Shown: positions 1 through 6,265 of the stretch, piece after piece | Layout: each line of letters starts with the position of its first letter | How positions within the stretch are numbered: the stretch's first letter is position 1 | NCBI RefSeq assembly: GCF_036906915.1 | Contig: NZ_JBAKHX010000159.1 | Location: 1 to 7,431 of the forward strand | Reading direction: 5' to 3' | DNA: 7,431 nt | DNA from: Phytohabitans sp036906915 | GTDB taxonomy: Bacteria; Actinomycetota; Actinomycetes; Mycobacteriales; Micromonosporaceae | The notes under the pieces: model-generated | The model's input: only the letters and a program-made list of their open reading frames with translations | Database searches by the model: none | What the model was told of the DNA's origin: nothing | Translations under genes and position numbers: made by a program

Positions 1-6
1 CGCATC

Positions 7-63
7 GATCAAGGGCGAATGCACGCGGAAAAGAGATCAAACCACGTGCGTTTGCCCTTGATC
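7..63 (+). repeat. Dispersed 57-bp palindrome, copy 1 (plus orientation)
   Basis: Imperfect inverted repeat. The left arm (7-28) begins GATCAAGGGCGAATGCACG and the right arm (42-63) ends TGCCCTTGATC, around a 13-nt A-rich loop (29-41). The loop is asymmetric (AAAAGAGATCAAA), so copies can be oriented. Three other copies of exactly 57 bp occur in this window. The six bases to the left (CGCATC) match the end of the 19-bp extension seen beside copy 2, so the window edge probably cuts that extension. An 18-bp tandem array starts two bases after the right arm. There is no T-tract, so a simple intrinsic terminator is unlikely. Confidence 0.93.
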
Positions 64-64
64 G

Positions 65-136
65 GCGGAAGCGGGCCGGGGCGCGAAAGCGGGCCGGGGC
101 GCGAAAGCGGGCCGGGGCGCGGAAGCGGGCCGGGGC
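65..136 (+). repeat. Tandem array, four 18-bp GC-rich units
   Basis: Four contiguous 18-bp units at 65-82, 83-100, 101-118 and 119-136, each GCGRAAGCGGGCCGGGGC with one A/G variable base. Units 1 and 4 have G, and units 2 and 3 have A. The plus strand is G-rich, with alternating GGG and GGGG runs that could form a relaxed G-quadruplex (the long loops are 9 nt). The array begins immediately beyond the right arm of palindrome copy 1. Confidence 0.93.
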
Positions 137-156
137 GACGCGGCGCACGGCGCGTG

Positions 157-189
157 TGACCACAATGTTCGTAAACATCGCTGTGGTCA
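157..189. promoter_or_regulatory. Two-tier palindrome upstream of tctC, candidate operator
   Basis: Outer arms TGACCACA (157-164) and TGTGGTCA (182-189) are perfect reverse complements of 8 bp. Inner arms ATGTT (165-169) and AACAT (174-178) are also complementary, around the 4-nt loop CGTA; three unpaired bases (179-181) make it slightly asymmetric. It lies 75 bp before the tctC start and is relatively AT-rich for this DNA. This fits a binding site for a dimeric or tetrameric repressor of the transport operon, for example GntR- or LacI-like. The cognate protein is not in the window. No convincing -35/-10 pair could be assigned. Confidence 0.55.
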
Positions 190-263
190 AAACGGTGACG
201 TGGGACACACGCTGGGTCCACCATCATCGCGCCCCCTCATTCGGAAACGAAAGAGAAACCGCG

Positions 264-1268
264 ATGAAAAATATGACGAAGGCGCTGGTCGCCGCCGCCT
301 CGCTGATCGCTGTCACAGCGCTTAGCGCGTGTGGTGCGACGGCGGACAAGGATGAGACGTCCGGCACCAGCAGCGGCCCGGTCACCGACCTGCGGCTCAT
401 GGTGCCCAACAGCCCGGGCGGCGGGTACGACACCACGGCCCGCACGATCGCCAAGGTCATGGAGGACGCCAAGATCGCCTCTGGCGTGGAGGTGTTCAAC
501 CTGTCCGGCGCCGGTGGCACCGTCGGCCTCCAGCGCACGGTCAACGAAAAGGGCAACGGCAAGCTCGCCATGCAGATGGGTCTGGGCGTCGTCGGCGCCT
601 CGTACACCCAGAAGTCCACGGCGAAGCTCACGCAGACCACCGCCCTCGCCAAGGTCATCGAAGAGTCCGGCGCGATCGTGGTACCGAAGAACTCGCCGTA
701 CCAGACGATCACCGACCTGGTGACCGCCTGGAAGGCGGACCCGAAGAAGGTCGCGGTCGGCGGCGGTTCCTCCCCCGGCGGCCCGGACCACCTGCTGCCG
801 ATGCAGCTCGCCAAGGCGGTCGGCATCGACCCGAAGCAGGTCAACTACGTCTCGTACGACGGCGGCGGCGAGCTGCTGCCCGCGGTGCTCGGCGGCAAGG
901 TGGCGTTCGGGGCGAGCGGCTTCGGCGAGTTCCTCGACCAGGTCGAGGCCGGCCAGCTCCGGGTGCTCGCGGTGACCAGCGAGCAGCGCCAGGAGGCGCT
1001 CAAGGACGTGCCGACGCTGAAGGAGTCCAGCATCGACCTGGTCTTCACCAACTGGCGCGGCGTCGTCGCACCGCCCGGCATCTCGGACGCCGACAAGCAG
1101 ACCTGGATCGACGTACTGACCAAGGTGCACGACAGCGACGCCTGGAAGGCCGAGCTGGCCAAGCGCGGCTGGACGGACGCGTTCGTCACCGGCGAGGCGT
1201 TCGCGACGTTCCTCACCGAGCAGGACAAGGCGGTCGCCGACATCCTGACCGGCCTGGGCCTGGTATGA
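264..1268 (+). CDS. tctC: Tripartite tricarboxylate transporter substrate-binding lipoprotein (TctC/Bug family)
   Basis: Extracytoplasmic solute-binding protein of a tripartite tricarboxylate transporter (TTT). It captures a carboxylate outside the membrane and passes it to the TctAB permease. The protein is 334 aa. Residues 1-23 form a lipoprotein signal peptide: basic N-terminus, hydrophobic core, lipobox L-S-A-C with Cys23 as the lipidation site. Family features are visible: PGGGYDTTAR at 51-60, SGAGGTVG at 81-88, and a glycine-rich VAVGGGSSPGGPDHL stretch at 164-178. I chose ATG 264 because the signal peptide begins there and a weak purine-rich AAAGAG lies upstream. An in-frame GTG at 156 would start inside the operator-like palindrome and spoil the signal peptide. 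The stop overlaps the tctB start by 4 nt. The substrate cannot be told from sequence: citrate, tartrate, aromatic acids and others are known for the family. Confidence 0.93.
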   Translation: MKNMTKALVAAASLIAVTALSACGATADKDETSGTSSGPVTDLRLMVPNSPGGGYDTTARTIAKVMEDAKIASGVEVFNLSGAGGTVGLQRTVNEKGNGKLAMQMGLGVVGASYTQKSTAKLTQTTALAKVIEESGAIVVPKNSPYQTITDLVTAWKADPKKVAVGGGSSPGGPDHLLPMQLAKAVGIDPKQVNYVSYDGGGELLPAVLGGKVAFGASGFGEFLDQVEAGQLRVLAVTSEQRQEALKDVPTLKESSIDLVFTNWRGVVAPPGISDADKQTWIDVLTKVHDSDAWKAELAKRGWTDAFVTGEAFATFLTEQDKAVADILTGLGLV

Positions 1269-1795
1269 GTTCCGCGACCACGACGCCCGAGCGGCGGTCC
1301 GGCCGGGCCGCCGCGCGGGACCGCGCCCAGTACGGCGTCTGCGCGTTCCTCGCCCTCGTCGGGGTACTGGTACTCGTCGACGCCGTCCAGATCGGCCACG
1401 CCACCAGCAGCAACGACCCGATCGGTCCGCGTCCGGTGCCGATGCTGCTGGGCGTGCTGCTGATCGTGGTCGCCGCCGTGTACGCGCTGGACGTGACCCG
1501 GGGCGGGACGGGCGAGCCGGAGGGCGGCGAGGACGTCGACCTCGCCTCGCCGATCGACTGGCGCACCGTGCTGCTGCTCGTCGCCGCGTTCGTGGTGAAC
1601 GCGCTGCTCATCGAGCGGCTGGGCTGGGTGATCAGCGGGTCGCTGCTGTTCTTCGGGGCTGCGTTCGCGCTGGGCAGCCGGCGGTACGTCCTGACGCTGG
1701 CGATCGCGATCGCGCTGTCGCTGGCCACCTTCTACGGATTCGCGATCGGGCTAGGCGTCAACCTTCCGGCCGGCATCCTCCAAGGAATATTGTGA
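1265..1795 (+). CDS. tctB: Tripartite tricarboxylate transporter small membrane subunit TctB
   Basis: Small integral membrane subunit of the TTT permease, needed with TctA for uptake. It is 176 aa, a normal length for the family. After a charged N-terminal tail it has hydrophobic segments at about 23-41, 58-77, 101-137 (long enough for one or two helices) and 141-163. A polar, acidic stretch lies at 79-98. The P-x-PMLLGVLLI segment at 57-66 and the C-terminal GVNLPAG at 164-170 look like conserved TctB features. The start ATG overlaps the tctC stop (ATGA), indicating translational coupling. The stop TGA overlaps the GTG start of tctA. TctB sequences are poorly conserved, so the assignment rests partly on position between clear tctC and tctA genes. 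Confidence 0.9.
   Translation: MSSATTTPERRSGRAAARDRAQYGVCAFLALVGVLVLVDAVQIGHATSSNDPIGPRPVPMLLGVLLIVVAAVYALDVTRGGTGEPEGGEDVDLASPIDWRTVLLLVAAFVVNALLIERLGWVISGSLLFFGAAFALGSRRYVLTLAIAIALSLATFYGFAIGLGVNLPAGILQGIL
1782..1786 (+). promoter_or_regulatory. Ribosome binding site of tctA (AAGGA)
   Basis: AAGGA lies 5 nt before the GTG at 1792, inside the last codons of tctB. It supports the GTG start of tctA over later ATG codons and gives the GTGA overlap with the tctB stop. Confidence 0.75.
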
Positions 1796-3279
1796 TCGAG
1801 AACCTGACGAACCTGCTCGACGGGTTCGGCAACATCGTCACGCCGATGAACCTGCTCATCGCGCTCATCGGCGTCACCGTCGGGACCGCCGTCGGCGTAC
1901 TGCCCGGGATCGGGCCGGCGATGACGGTCGCGCTGCTGCTCCCGGTCACGTACGGGATGGAGCCGGCGCAGGCGTTCATCATGTTCGCCGCGATCTTCTA
2001 CGGCGGCATGTACGGCGGCTCCACCACGTCGATCCTGCTCAACACCCCGGGCGAGTCGTCGTCGGTGGTGACCGCGATCGAGGGCAACAAGATGGCCAAG
2101 GCGGGCCGCGCGGCGCAGGCCCTGGCCACCGCGGCGATCGGCTCGTTCGTCGCCGGCACGATCGGCACGCTGCTGCTGGTGCTGGTCATGCCGATGATGG
2201 TGTCGTTCGCGATCGACCTGGGCGCCCCCGACTACCTGGCGATCATGGTGCTCGGCTTCATCGCGGTCAGCGCGGTGCTCGGCGCCTCCCGGATACGCGG
2301 GTTCGCCTCCCTGCTGCTCGGCCTGGTCATCGGCCTCGTGGGCATCGACCGGGTCACCGGACAGCAGCGACTCACGCTCGACATCCCGCAGCTCGCCGAC
2401 GGCATCGACGTCGTGGTCATCGCGGTCGGCATCTTCGCCGTCGGCGAGGCGCTGTGGGTGGCCGCGCACCTGCGCCGCAAGGCCAGCGAGGTGATCCCGG
2501 TCGGGCAGCCGTGGCTGGGCAGGAACGACTGGCGACGCTCGTGGAAGCCGTGGCTGCGCGGCACGGCGCTCGGCTTCCCGTTCGGCGTGATGCCGGCCGG
2601 CGGCGCCGAGATCCCGACCTTCCTGTCGTACGCCACCGAGAAGAAGCTCAGCAAGCACCCGGAGGAGTTCGGCAAGGGCGCGATCGAGGGCGTCGCCGGT
2701 CCGGAAGCGGCCAACAACGCCTCGGCCGCCGGCACCCTGGTGCCGATGCTGGCGCTCGGCCTGCCCACGAACGCGACCGCCGCCGTCATGCTCGCGGCCT
2801 TCCAGTCGTACGGCATCCAGCCGGGTCCGCTGCTGCTGGAGCGGGAGTCCACATTGGTCTGGACGCTGATCGCGAGCCTGTTCGTCGGCAACCTGTTGCT
2901 GCTCGTGCTCAACCTGCCGCTGGCACCCGCCTGGGCGAAGCTGCTGCAGATCCCGCGCCACTACCTGTACGCGGGCATCCTGTTCTTCGCCTCGATGGGC
3001 GCTTACGCGGTCAACGCCCAGCCGTTCGACCTGTTCCTGTTGCTGATCCTGGGCGCGCTCGGGTTCGGCATGCGCCGCTTCGGCCTGCCCGTGCTGCCGC
3101 TGATCGTCGGCGTCATCCTGGGCCCGATCGCGGAACGCCAGGGCCGGATGGCGTTGCAGCTCTCCGGTGGAGACCTGTCCGGCCTGCTCGGCGGTCCCGT
3201 CTCGTACCTCATCTACGCCGCCATCGTGGTCATCCTCGCGTGGCCGCTGCTGCGCCGGTACGTACGGCGGCCAAAATGA
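1792..3279 (+). CDS. tctA: Tripartite tricarboxylate transporter large membrane subunit TctA
   Basis: Large channel-forming subunit of the TTT permease, predicted to drive ion-coupled carboxylate uptake together with TctB and the TctC lipoprotein. It is 495 aa with about a dozen hydrophobic segments, the expected length. Characteristic TctA motifs are present: GVLPGIGPAMTVALLLP (35-51), YGGMYGGSTTSILLNTPGE (70-88), MPAGGAEIPTFLSYATEKK (267-285) and GPEAANNASAAGTLVPML (303-320), followed by ALGLPTNATAAVML. The GTG start has a good AAGGA ribosome site and overlaps tctB by 4 nt. The gene ends 17 bases before the loop of a strong hairpin. No two-component genes (tctDE-like) adjoin the operon here, so its regulator is elsewhere or beyond the left edge. 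Confidence 0.96.
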   Translation: MIENLTNLLDGFGNIVTPMNLLIALIGVTVGTAVGVLPGIGPAMTVALLLPVTYGMEPAQAFIMFAAIFYGGMYGGSTTSILLNTPGESSSVVTAIEGNKMAKAGRAAQALATAAIGSFVAGTIGTLLLVLVMPMMVSFAIDLGAPDYLAIMVLGFIAVSAVLGASRIRGFASLLLGLVIGLVGIDRVTGQQRLTLDIPQLADGIDVVVIAVGIFAVGEALWVAAHLRRKASEVIPVGQPWLGRNDWRRSWKPWLRGTALGFPFGVMPAGGAEIPTFLSYATEKKLSKHPEEFGKGAIEGVAGPEAANNASAAGTLVPMLALGLPTNATAAVMLAAFQSYGIQPGPLLLERESTLVWTLIASLFVGNLLLLVLNLPLAPAWAKLLQIPRHYLYAGILFFASMGAYAVNAQPFDLFLLLILGALGFGMRRFGLPVLPLIVGVILGPIAERQGRMALQLSGGDLSGLLGGPVSYLIYAAIVVILAWPLLRRYVRRPK

Positions 3280-3280
3280 C

Positions 3281-3314
3281 GGTGAGCCCGCCGGCATAAG
3301 GCCGGCGGGTCACC
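3281..3314. terminator. Bidirectional hairpin terminator between convergent genes
   Basis: The left half (3281-3295) pairs with the right half (3301-3314) as a 14-bp GC-rich stem with one bulged G (3286) and the 5-nt loop ATAAG. It begins one base after the tctA stop and ends 12 bases before the stop of the convergent MFS gene. There is no T-tract on either side, as is common for actinobacterial hairpin terminators. It probably serves both transcripts. Confidence 0.8.
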
Positions 3315-3326
3315 GCCCGGGGGTGG

Positions 3327-4814
3327 TCAGGCAACGAGCGCCAGCTCGCGCTCCGGGGCCGTTTCCTCTGGTACCGCGTGAGCGCGCGCCTTGCGCGGCA
3401 GCAGGAACGCGAGCCCGAACGCCGCCACGGAGAGCACGATGGTCAGCAGCGTGACCGCCGTGGCGGCGTCGACGGCGGTGCCGGCGTCGAGCATCCCGTG
3501 CGCGGTCTGCTGGGTGGTAGGCCGGGCGATCCCGAAGAACACCGTGCCGAGCACCGCCACGCCGACCGAGGCGCCAAGCTGCTGGATCGACTCGAGCATG
3601 CCCGCGGCCGAGCCCACCTCACGGTCCTCGATGTCGCCCATGATGATGTCGAACAGCGGCACGAAGATCATGCCCATGCCCAGCCCGAAGACGAACAGCG
3701 GCGCGGTCAGCGTCCAGGTGCCGATCTCGGTGCCGTAGCGCTCGAAGACCACGTACACGCCGGCCGTGCCCACGGTCATGATGGCGAGGCCCACGTGCAG
3801 GATGCGCCGGCCGAGCTTGGCGGCCGAGCCCGCGCTGAAGCCGGAGCCGAGGAACGCGCCGACCGCCCAGGCGGCCATCGTCAGGCTGGCGCGGGTGGGG
3901 CTGTAACCGAGGCCAAGCTGGAGGAACAGGCCCACCGCGAGCGAGAAGCCGACGATCGCTCCGAAGAAGACGACCACGAAGGCGACACCGGAGGTGTACG
4001 AGCGCTTGGCGAACACGCTCAGCTCGACCAGCGGGGTGGCGCCGGAGCGGCGACGGCGGATCTGGTACGCCACGAAGCCACCGATCAGCGGGACCGACGC
4101 GACCAGCAGCGCCAGCGACCAGGCCGGCCAGCCCAGCTCGCGGCCCTGCACCAGCGGGAAGACCAGGGCGAACATCGCGACGGCGGCGAGCACGACGCCG
4201 GGCAGGTCGAGGGTGCGCGGGCGACCGGCGGTCTGGCCGGGTGCCGCGTCCGGCAGCGCGATCCGGCCGGCCAGCAGCGCGAACGCCCCCAGCGGCAGGT
4301 TGATCGCGAAGATCATGCGCCACCCGGTGCCGAACACGTCGGCGTCGACCAGCACGCCCGCGACGACCGGGCCGAGGATGGTGGCGAGGCCGATCATCGG
4401 GCCGAACACGCCGAACGCCTTGCCCATCTGGTCCGGCGGGAACAGGTCGCGGATGAGCCCGAAGCCCTGCGGGATCATCACCGCGCCGAAGAGCCCCTGC
4501 ACGACCCGCGCGATGACGAGCGTCTCGATCGTCGGGGTGGCCGCGCACACGACCGACGCGGCGACGAACCCGACTATGCCGATCATCAGCATCCGCTTGC
4601 GGCCGAACATGTCACCCAGCCGGCCGCCGGTCAGCAGGCCGACCGCCAGGGCGAGGGTGTAGCCGGCGGCGATCCACTGGAGCGCGGTGTACGAGCCGCC
4701 GAGCTCGGCGTGGATCGCCGGCGCCGCGACGTTGACGATCGTCGAATCCAGCAGGTTCATCAACGTGGCGGCCAGGATGGCGAAAAGTCCCACCCACGGG
4801 CTCTTGGCTTTCAT
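3327..4814 (-). CDS. MFS drug efflux transporter, DHA2 (EmrB/QacA-like, 14-TM) family
   Basis: Proton-coupled exporter in the cytoplasmic membrane; known relatives expel drugs, dyes or self-made antibiotics. It is 495 aa with about 14 hydrophobic segments. DHA2 signatures are visible: LDSTIVNVAAP (22-32) in the first helix, loop motif GGRLGDMFGRKRM (63-75), RVVQGLFGA (103-111), the antiporter-type GPMIGLATILGPVVAG (138-153), and GWRMIFAINLPLG (164-176). I chose ATG 4814 because GGGGAG lies 6 nt upstream on the minus strand. The in-frame TTG at 4841 would put that ribosome site inside the gene. It is divergent from a TetR-family gene with three inverted repeats between them, which implies repression relieved by a small ligand. 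The ligand and exported substrate cannot be deduced. Confidence 0.95.
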   Translation of the reverse strand: MKAKSPWVGLFAILAATLMNLLDSTIVNVAAPAIHAELGGSYTALQWIAAGYTLALAVGLLTGGRLGDMFGRKRMLMIGIVGFVAASVVCAATPTIETLVIARVVQGLFGAVMIPQGFGLIRDLFPPDQMGKAFGVFGPMIGLATILGPVVAGVLVDADVFGTGWRMIFAINLPLGAFALLAGRIALPDAAPGQTAGRPRTLDLPGVVLAAVAMFALVFPLVQGRELGWPAWSLALLVASVPLIGGFVAYQIRRRRSGATPLVELSVFAKRSYTSGVAFVVVFFGAIVGFSLAVGLFLQLGLGYSPTRASLTMAAWAVGAFLGSGFSAGSAAKLGRRILHVGLAIMTVGTAGVYVVFERYGTEIGTWTLTAPLFVFGLGMGMIFVPLFDIIMGDIEDREVGSAAGMLESIQQLGASVGVAVLGTVFFGIARPTTQQTAHGMLDAGTAVDAATAVTLLTIVLSVAAFGLAFLLPRKARAHAVPEETAPERELALVA

Positions 4815-4843
4815 GACTAACTCCCCTACCTGCGATTTCAAGC

Positions 4844-4858
4844 GGAACGGATCGTTCT
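4844..4858. promoter_or_regulatory. Operator-like inverted repeat O1 (GGAAC-5-GTTCT)
   Basis: GGAAC at 4844-4848 and GTTCT at 4854-4858 are separated by 5 bp, with a near-perfect 13-bp palindrome GAACGGATCGTTC at its centre. It lies just downstream of the proposed -10 of the exporter promoter, around its transcription start. It shares half-sites with O2 and O3, so it is probably bound by the adjacent TetR-family protein. Confidence 0.7.
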
Positions 4859-4864
4859 GTTCTC

Positions 4865-4893
4865 AGACTAGCAGAGCGGAACAGTCCGTTCCA
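4865..4893 (-). promoter_or_regulatory. Candidate promoter of the MFS exporter gene
   Basis: On the minus strand, TGGAAC (4893-4888) and TAGTCT (4870-4865) are separated by 17 bp and loosely match a vegetative -35/-10 pair. O2 covers the -35 and O1 falls at the expected start site, a sensible layout for repression. The hexamer matches are weak, so this is a proposal. Confidence 0.4.
4878..4892. promoter_or_regulatory. Operator-like inverted repeat O2 (GGAAC-5-GTTCC)
   Basis: A perfect inverted repeat, GGAAC (4878-4882) and GTTCC (4888-4892), around AGTCC. The centre is 34 bp from the centre of O1. It has the same half-site and spacer length as O1 and overlaps the proposed -35 of the exporter promoter. 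Confidence 0.72.
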
Positions 4894-4899
4894 GTAGTT

Positions 4900-4923
4900 G
4901 CGGAACAGAATTTTTCGTTCCGC
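4900..4923. promoter_or_regulatory. Operator-like inverted repeat O3 (GCGGAAC-10-GTTCCGC)
   Basis: Perfect 7-bp arms, GCGGAAC (4900-4906) and GTTCCGC (4917-4923), surround a 10-bp AT-rich spacer. The half-sites equal those of O1 and O2, but the spacer is doubled from 5 to 10 bp. It lies between the proposed -35 and -10 of the regulator gene, consistent with autorepression. Confidence 0.7.
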
Positions 4924-4931
4924 TGTATGCT
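4902..4931 (+). promoter_or_regulatory. Candidate promoter of the TetR-family gene, possibly leaderless
   Basis: The -10-like TATGCT at 4926-4931 lies 18 bp after GGAACA (4902-4907), a poor -35. The expected start site, about 7 bp after the -10, coincides with the A of the ATG at 4938. This suggests a leaderless mRNA. The only Shine-Dalgarno-like bases (GGGG, 4932-4935) are too close to the ATG to work normally. Confidence 0.45.
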
Positions 4932-4937
4932 GGGGTC

Positions 4938-5573
4938 ATGACGAAGCCCCTGAGCGGCCGGAAAGCCCAGGCAGCGCGCAACGACGAAGTGATCCTGGAA
5001 GCCGCCCGGGCGGTGTTCCTCGACGACCCGGGCGCGCCGATCGCCGCCGTCGCCGAACGGGCCGGCGTCGGGATCAGCGCGCTCTACCGGCGGTACCCGA
5101 GCAAGGAGGAGCTGCTGCGCAAGCTCTGCTCGGACGGCCTGATCGCCTACATCGCCGCCGCGCAGGCCGCGGTCGACGAGCTCGACGCGGGCGGCGACGC
5201 CTGGCCGGCGTTCGCCGGCTTCATGCGCCGCGTGGTCGACGCCGGCTCAACGTCGCTGACCATCCGGCTGGCCGGCACCTTCACACCCAACGAGCAGCTG
5301 TACCGCGACGCGGTGCACGCCGACGAACTCAACCGCCAGCTGATCGGGCGGGTGCGCGACGCGGGCGCCGTGCGCGACGACATCGAGGTCGCCGACGTCG
5401 GGCTCATCCTTGAGCAGATCGCCTCGGTACGCCTCGGCAACGACCAGCGCACCGGCGAACTGCGCCACCGGTACCTGGCCCTGATCCTCGAAGCCCTGCG
5501 CCACCCAGGCCGCGGCGAATTACCCGGCCCCCCACCCCGCCCCGAAGAACTAGCCGCCCGCTGGTCCACATAG
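4938..5573 (+). CDS. TetR-family transcriptional regulator
   Basis: Ligand-responsive DNA-binding repressor, predicted to control itself and the divergent MFS exporter. It is 211 aa. The N-terminal helix-turn-helix domain occupies about 15-62: a helix with NDEVILEAARAVFLDD, then PIAAVAERAGVGISALYRRY (34-53) as helix-turn-helix, then PSKEELLRKL. The GVGISALYRRYPSKEELL region is the usual TetR recognition helix and following helix. The C-terminal part (65-190) is alpha-helical and would form the ligand pocket and dimer interface, ending in a Pro-rich tail. The start is fixed by domain length and by a -10-like TATGCT just upstream. Three GGAAC/GTTCC inverted repeats in the shared intergenic region are the likely binding sites. 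The inducing ligand is unknown. Confidence 0.94.
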   Translation: MTKPLSGRKAQAARNDEVILEAARAVFLDDPGAPIAAVAERAGVGISALYRRYPSKEELLRKLCSDGLIAYIAAAQAAVDELDAGGDAWPAFAGFMRRVVDAGSTSLTIRLAGTFTPNEQLYRDAVHADELNRQLIGRVRDAGAVRDDIEVADVGLILEQIASVRLGNDQRTGELRHRYLALILEALRHPGRGELPGPPPRPEELAARWST

Positions 5574-5574
5574 G

Positions 5575-5597
5575 CCCCCACCCACACCCCCCTCCCC
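5575..5597 (-). other. G-quadruplex motif on the minus strand, 3' of the TetR gene
   Basis: C-runs of 5, 3, 6 and 4 bases at 5575-5579, 5581-5583, 5587-5592 and 5594-5597 are separated by 1-3 nt. On the minus strand this gives a canonical four-run G-quadruplex pattern with short loops. It begins one base after the TetR stop region and precedes the repeats flanking palindrome copy 2. Its G-rich strand is the strand on which that palindrome is oriented. Confidence 0.7.
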
Positions 5598-5604
5598 ACC
5601 TAAG

Positions 5605-5679
5605 CCCGCTCCGCGCGGCACGACCCGCTCCGCGCGGCACGGCGCCGCACGGCCCACACCCGCGGCACGGCGCCGCACG
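5605..5679 (-). repeat. GC-rich repeats beside palindrome copy 2 (19-bp units)
   Basis: The unit CCCGCTCCGCGCGGCACGA (5605-5623) is repeated at 5624-5640 without its last two bases. A second 19-bp sequence, CGCGGCACGGCGCCGCACG, occurs at 5633-5651 and again at 5661-5679. The G-rich strand is the minus strand, the orientation strand of the adjacent palindrome, which begins at 5691. Confidence 0.8.
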
Positions 5680-5690
5680 CTCTCCCCGTC

Positions 5691-5766
5691 GATCAAGGCC
5701 AACCGCACGTGGTTTGATCTCATTTCCGCGTGCATTTGCCCTTGATCGATGCGATCCCCCTTGATC
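5691..5766 (-). repeat. Dispersed palindrome, copy 2 (minus orientation), with 19-bp extension
   Basis: The 57-bp core at 5691-5747 aligns, on the minus strand, with copies 1, 3 and 4 without gaps. Its loop on that strand is AAATGAGATCAAA. It is the most diverged copy in the right arm (GGTTGGCC where the others have TTTGCCC). The 19-bp extension at 5748-5766 reads GATCAAGGGGGATCGCATC on the minus strand and repeats the GATCAAGG terminus of the core. It sits between the TetR gene and the rhodanese remnant. Confidence 0.92.
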
Positions 5767-5842
5767 GGCTACGCCGATCTGCGTACGCGGGTGCCGCTTC
5801 CTGGAGGGCGGCGGCGGTCATCGATCGGGCCATGATGGCCGT

Positions 5843-6129
5843 ATGCCGGACACGATCACTCGCGAGGAACTCCAGATTCCGATCACCGACGGCGCAGCCG
5901 TGGTGGTCGACGCTCTACCGGCCGCCCCGTACGGCCGTCGCCACCTGCCCGGCGCCGTGAACCTCGTCATCGACGACGCCGACGACCGGGCGCCTGCCGT
6001 GCTCCCCGACCGGTCCGCGACCGTCGTCACCTACTCCACCAACGACACGTGCGGCCGCGGCGAGGCGCTCGCCGATCGGCGGGGATCGAAGACTGGGTCG
6101 GCGCCGGGCTGCCCGTTGAGCGTGGCTGA
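5843..6129 (+). pseudogene. Decayed rhodanese-domain protein
   Basis: Remnant of a small single-domain rhodanese-like sulfurtransferase. From ATG 5843 the frame reads a rhodanese N-terminal half: AAVVVDALPAAPYGRRHLPGAVNL, split here as AVVVDALP (strand then acidic turn) followed by YGRRHLPGAVNL, then SATVVTYSTNDTCGRGEALADR. After about 6080 this frame loses similarity and runs to 6181. In the frame two bases over, 6082-6129 encodes GIEDWVGAGLPVERG and a stop, the typical rhodanese C-terminal end. The middle segment (about a dozen residues, usually ending in a second glycine of the GGIEDW motif) is missing, so a deletion with frameshift near 6074-6082 is likely. The expected catalytic Cys of the Y-C-T loop is Ser (TYSTNDTC). 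A sequencing error could explain a shift but not the missing residues. There is no clear ribosome site. Confidence 0.75.
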
Positions 6130-6173
6130 CCCGCGACTAGGGATCTCGTGGGTGGCTCATACCTGCAAAATAG

Positions 6174-6189
6174 GTGACTAAATGGTCAC
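6174..6189. promoter_or_regulatory. Inverted repeat GTGAC-6-GTCAC upstream of the reductase gene
   Basis: GTGAC (6174-6178) and GTCAC (6185-6189) surround TAAATG. ACCT (6161-6164) and AGGT (6172-6175) form a second, overlapping short inverted repeat. The segment from 6160 to 6195 is distinctly AT-rich for this DNA and lies about 75 bp before the next start codon, as an operator or promoter would. No -35/-10 pair is convincing. Confidence 0.4.
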
Positions 6190-6265
6190 ATACCAAGGTG
6201 TCGAATCTGTCCCGCGCCGGACGACGCTTCGGTAGACACACACCTGACGAGAAGGGAACAACACA

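Noticed and set aside
156..263. GTG 156 as start of tctC
   Set aside because: It would begin inside the operator-like palindrome and place 36 residues before a complete lipoprotein signal peptide.
237..1130. Long open frame on the minus strand opposite tctC, and similar ones opposite tctA and the MFS gene
   Set aside because: Typical of GC-rich DNA: the translated products are rich in Arg, Asp, His and Gln without domains, while the opposing frames encode clear TctC, TctA and DHA2 proteins.
4814..4841. TTG 4841 as start of the MFS exporter
   Set aside because: The GGGGAG ribosome site at 6 nt before ATG 4814 would lie inside the coding region, and the extra nine residues are not part of the DHA2 N-terminus.
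6141..6200. Promoter with clear -35/-10 for the reductase gene
   Set aside because: The region is AT-rich and contains inverted repeats, but no hexamer pair at 16-18 bp spacing is convincing, so only the inverted repeat is annotated.
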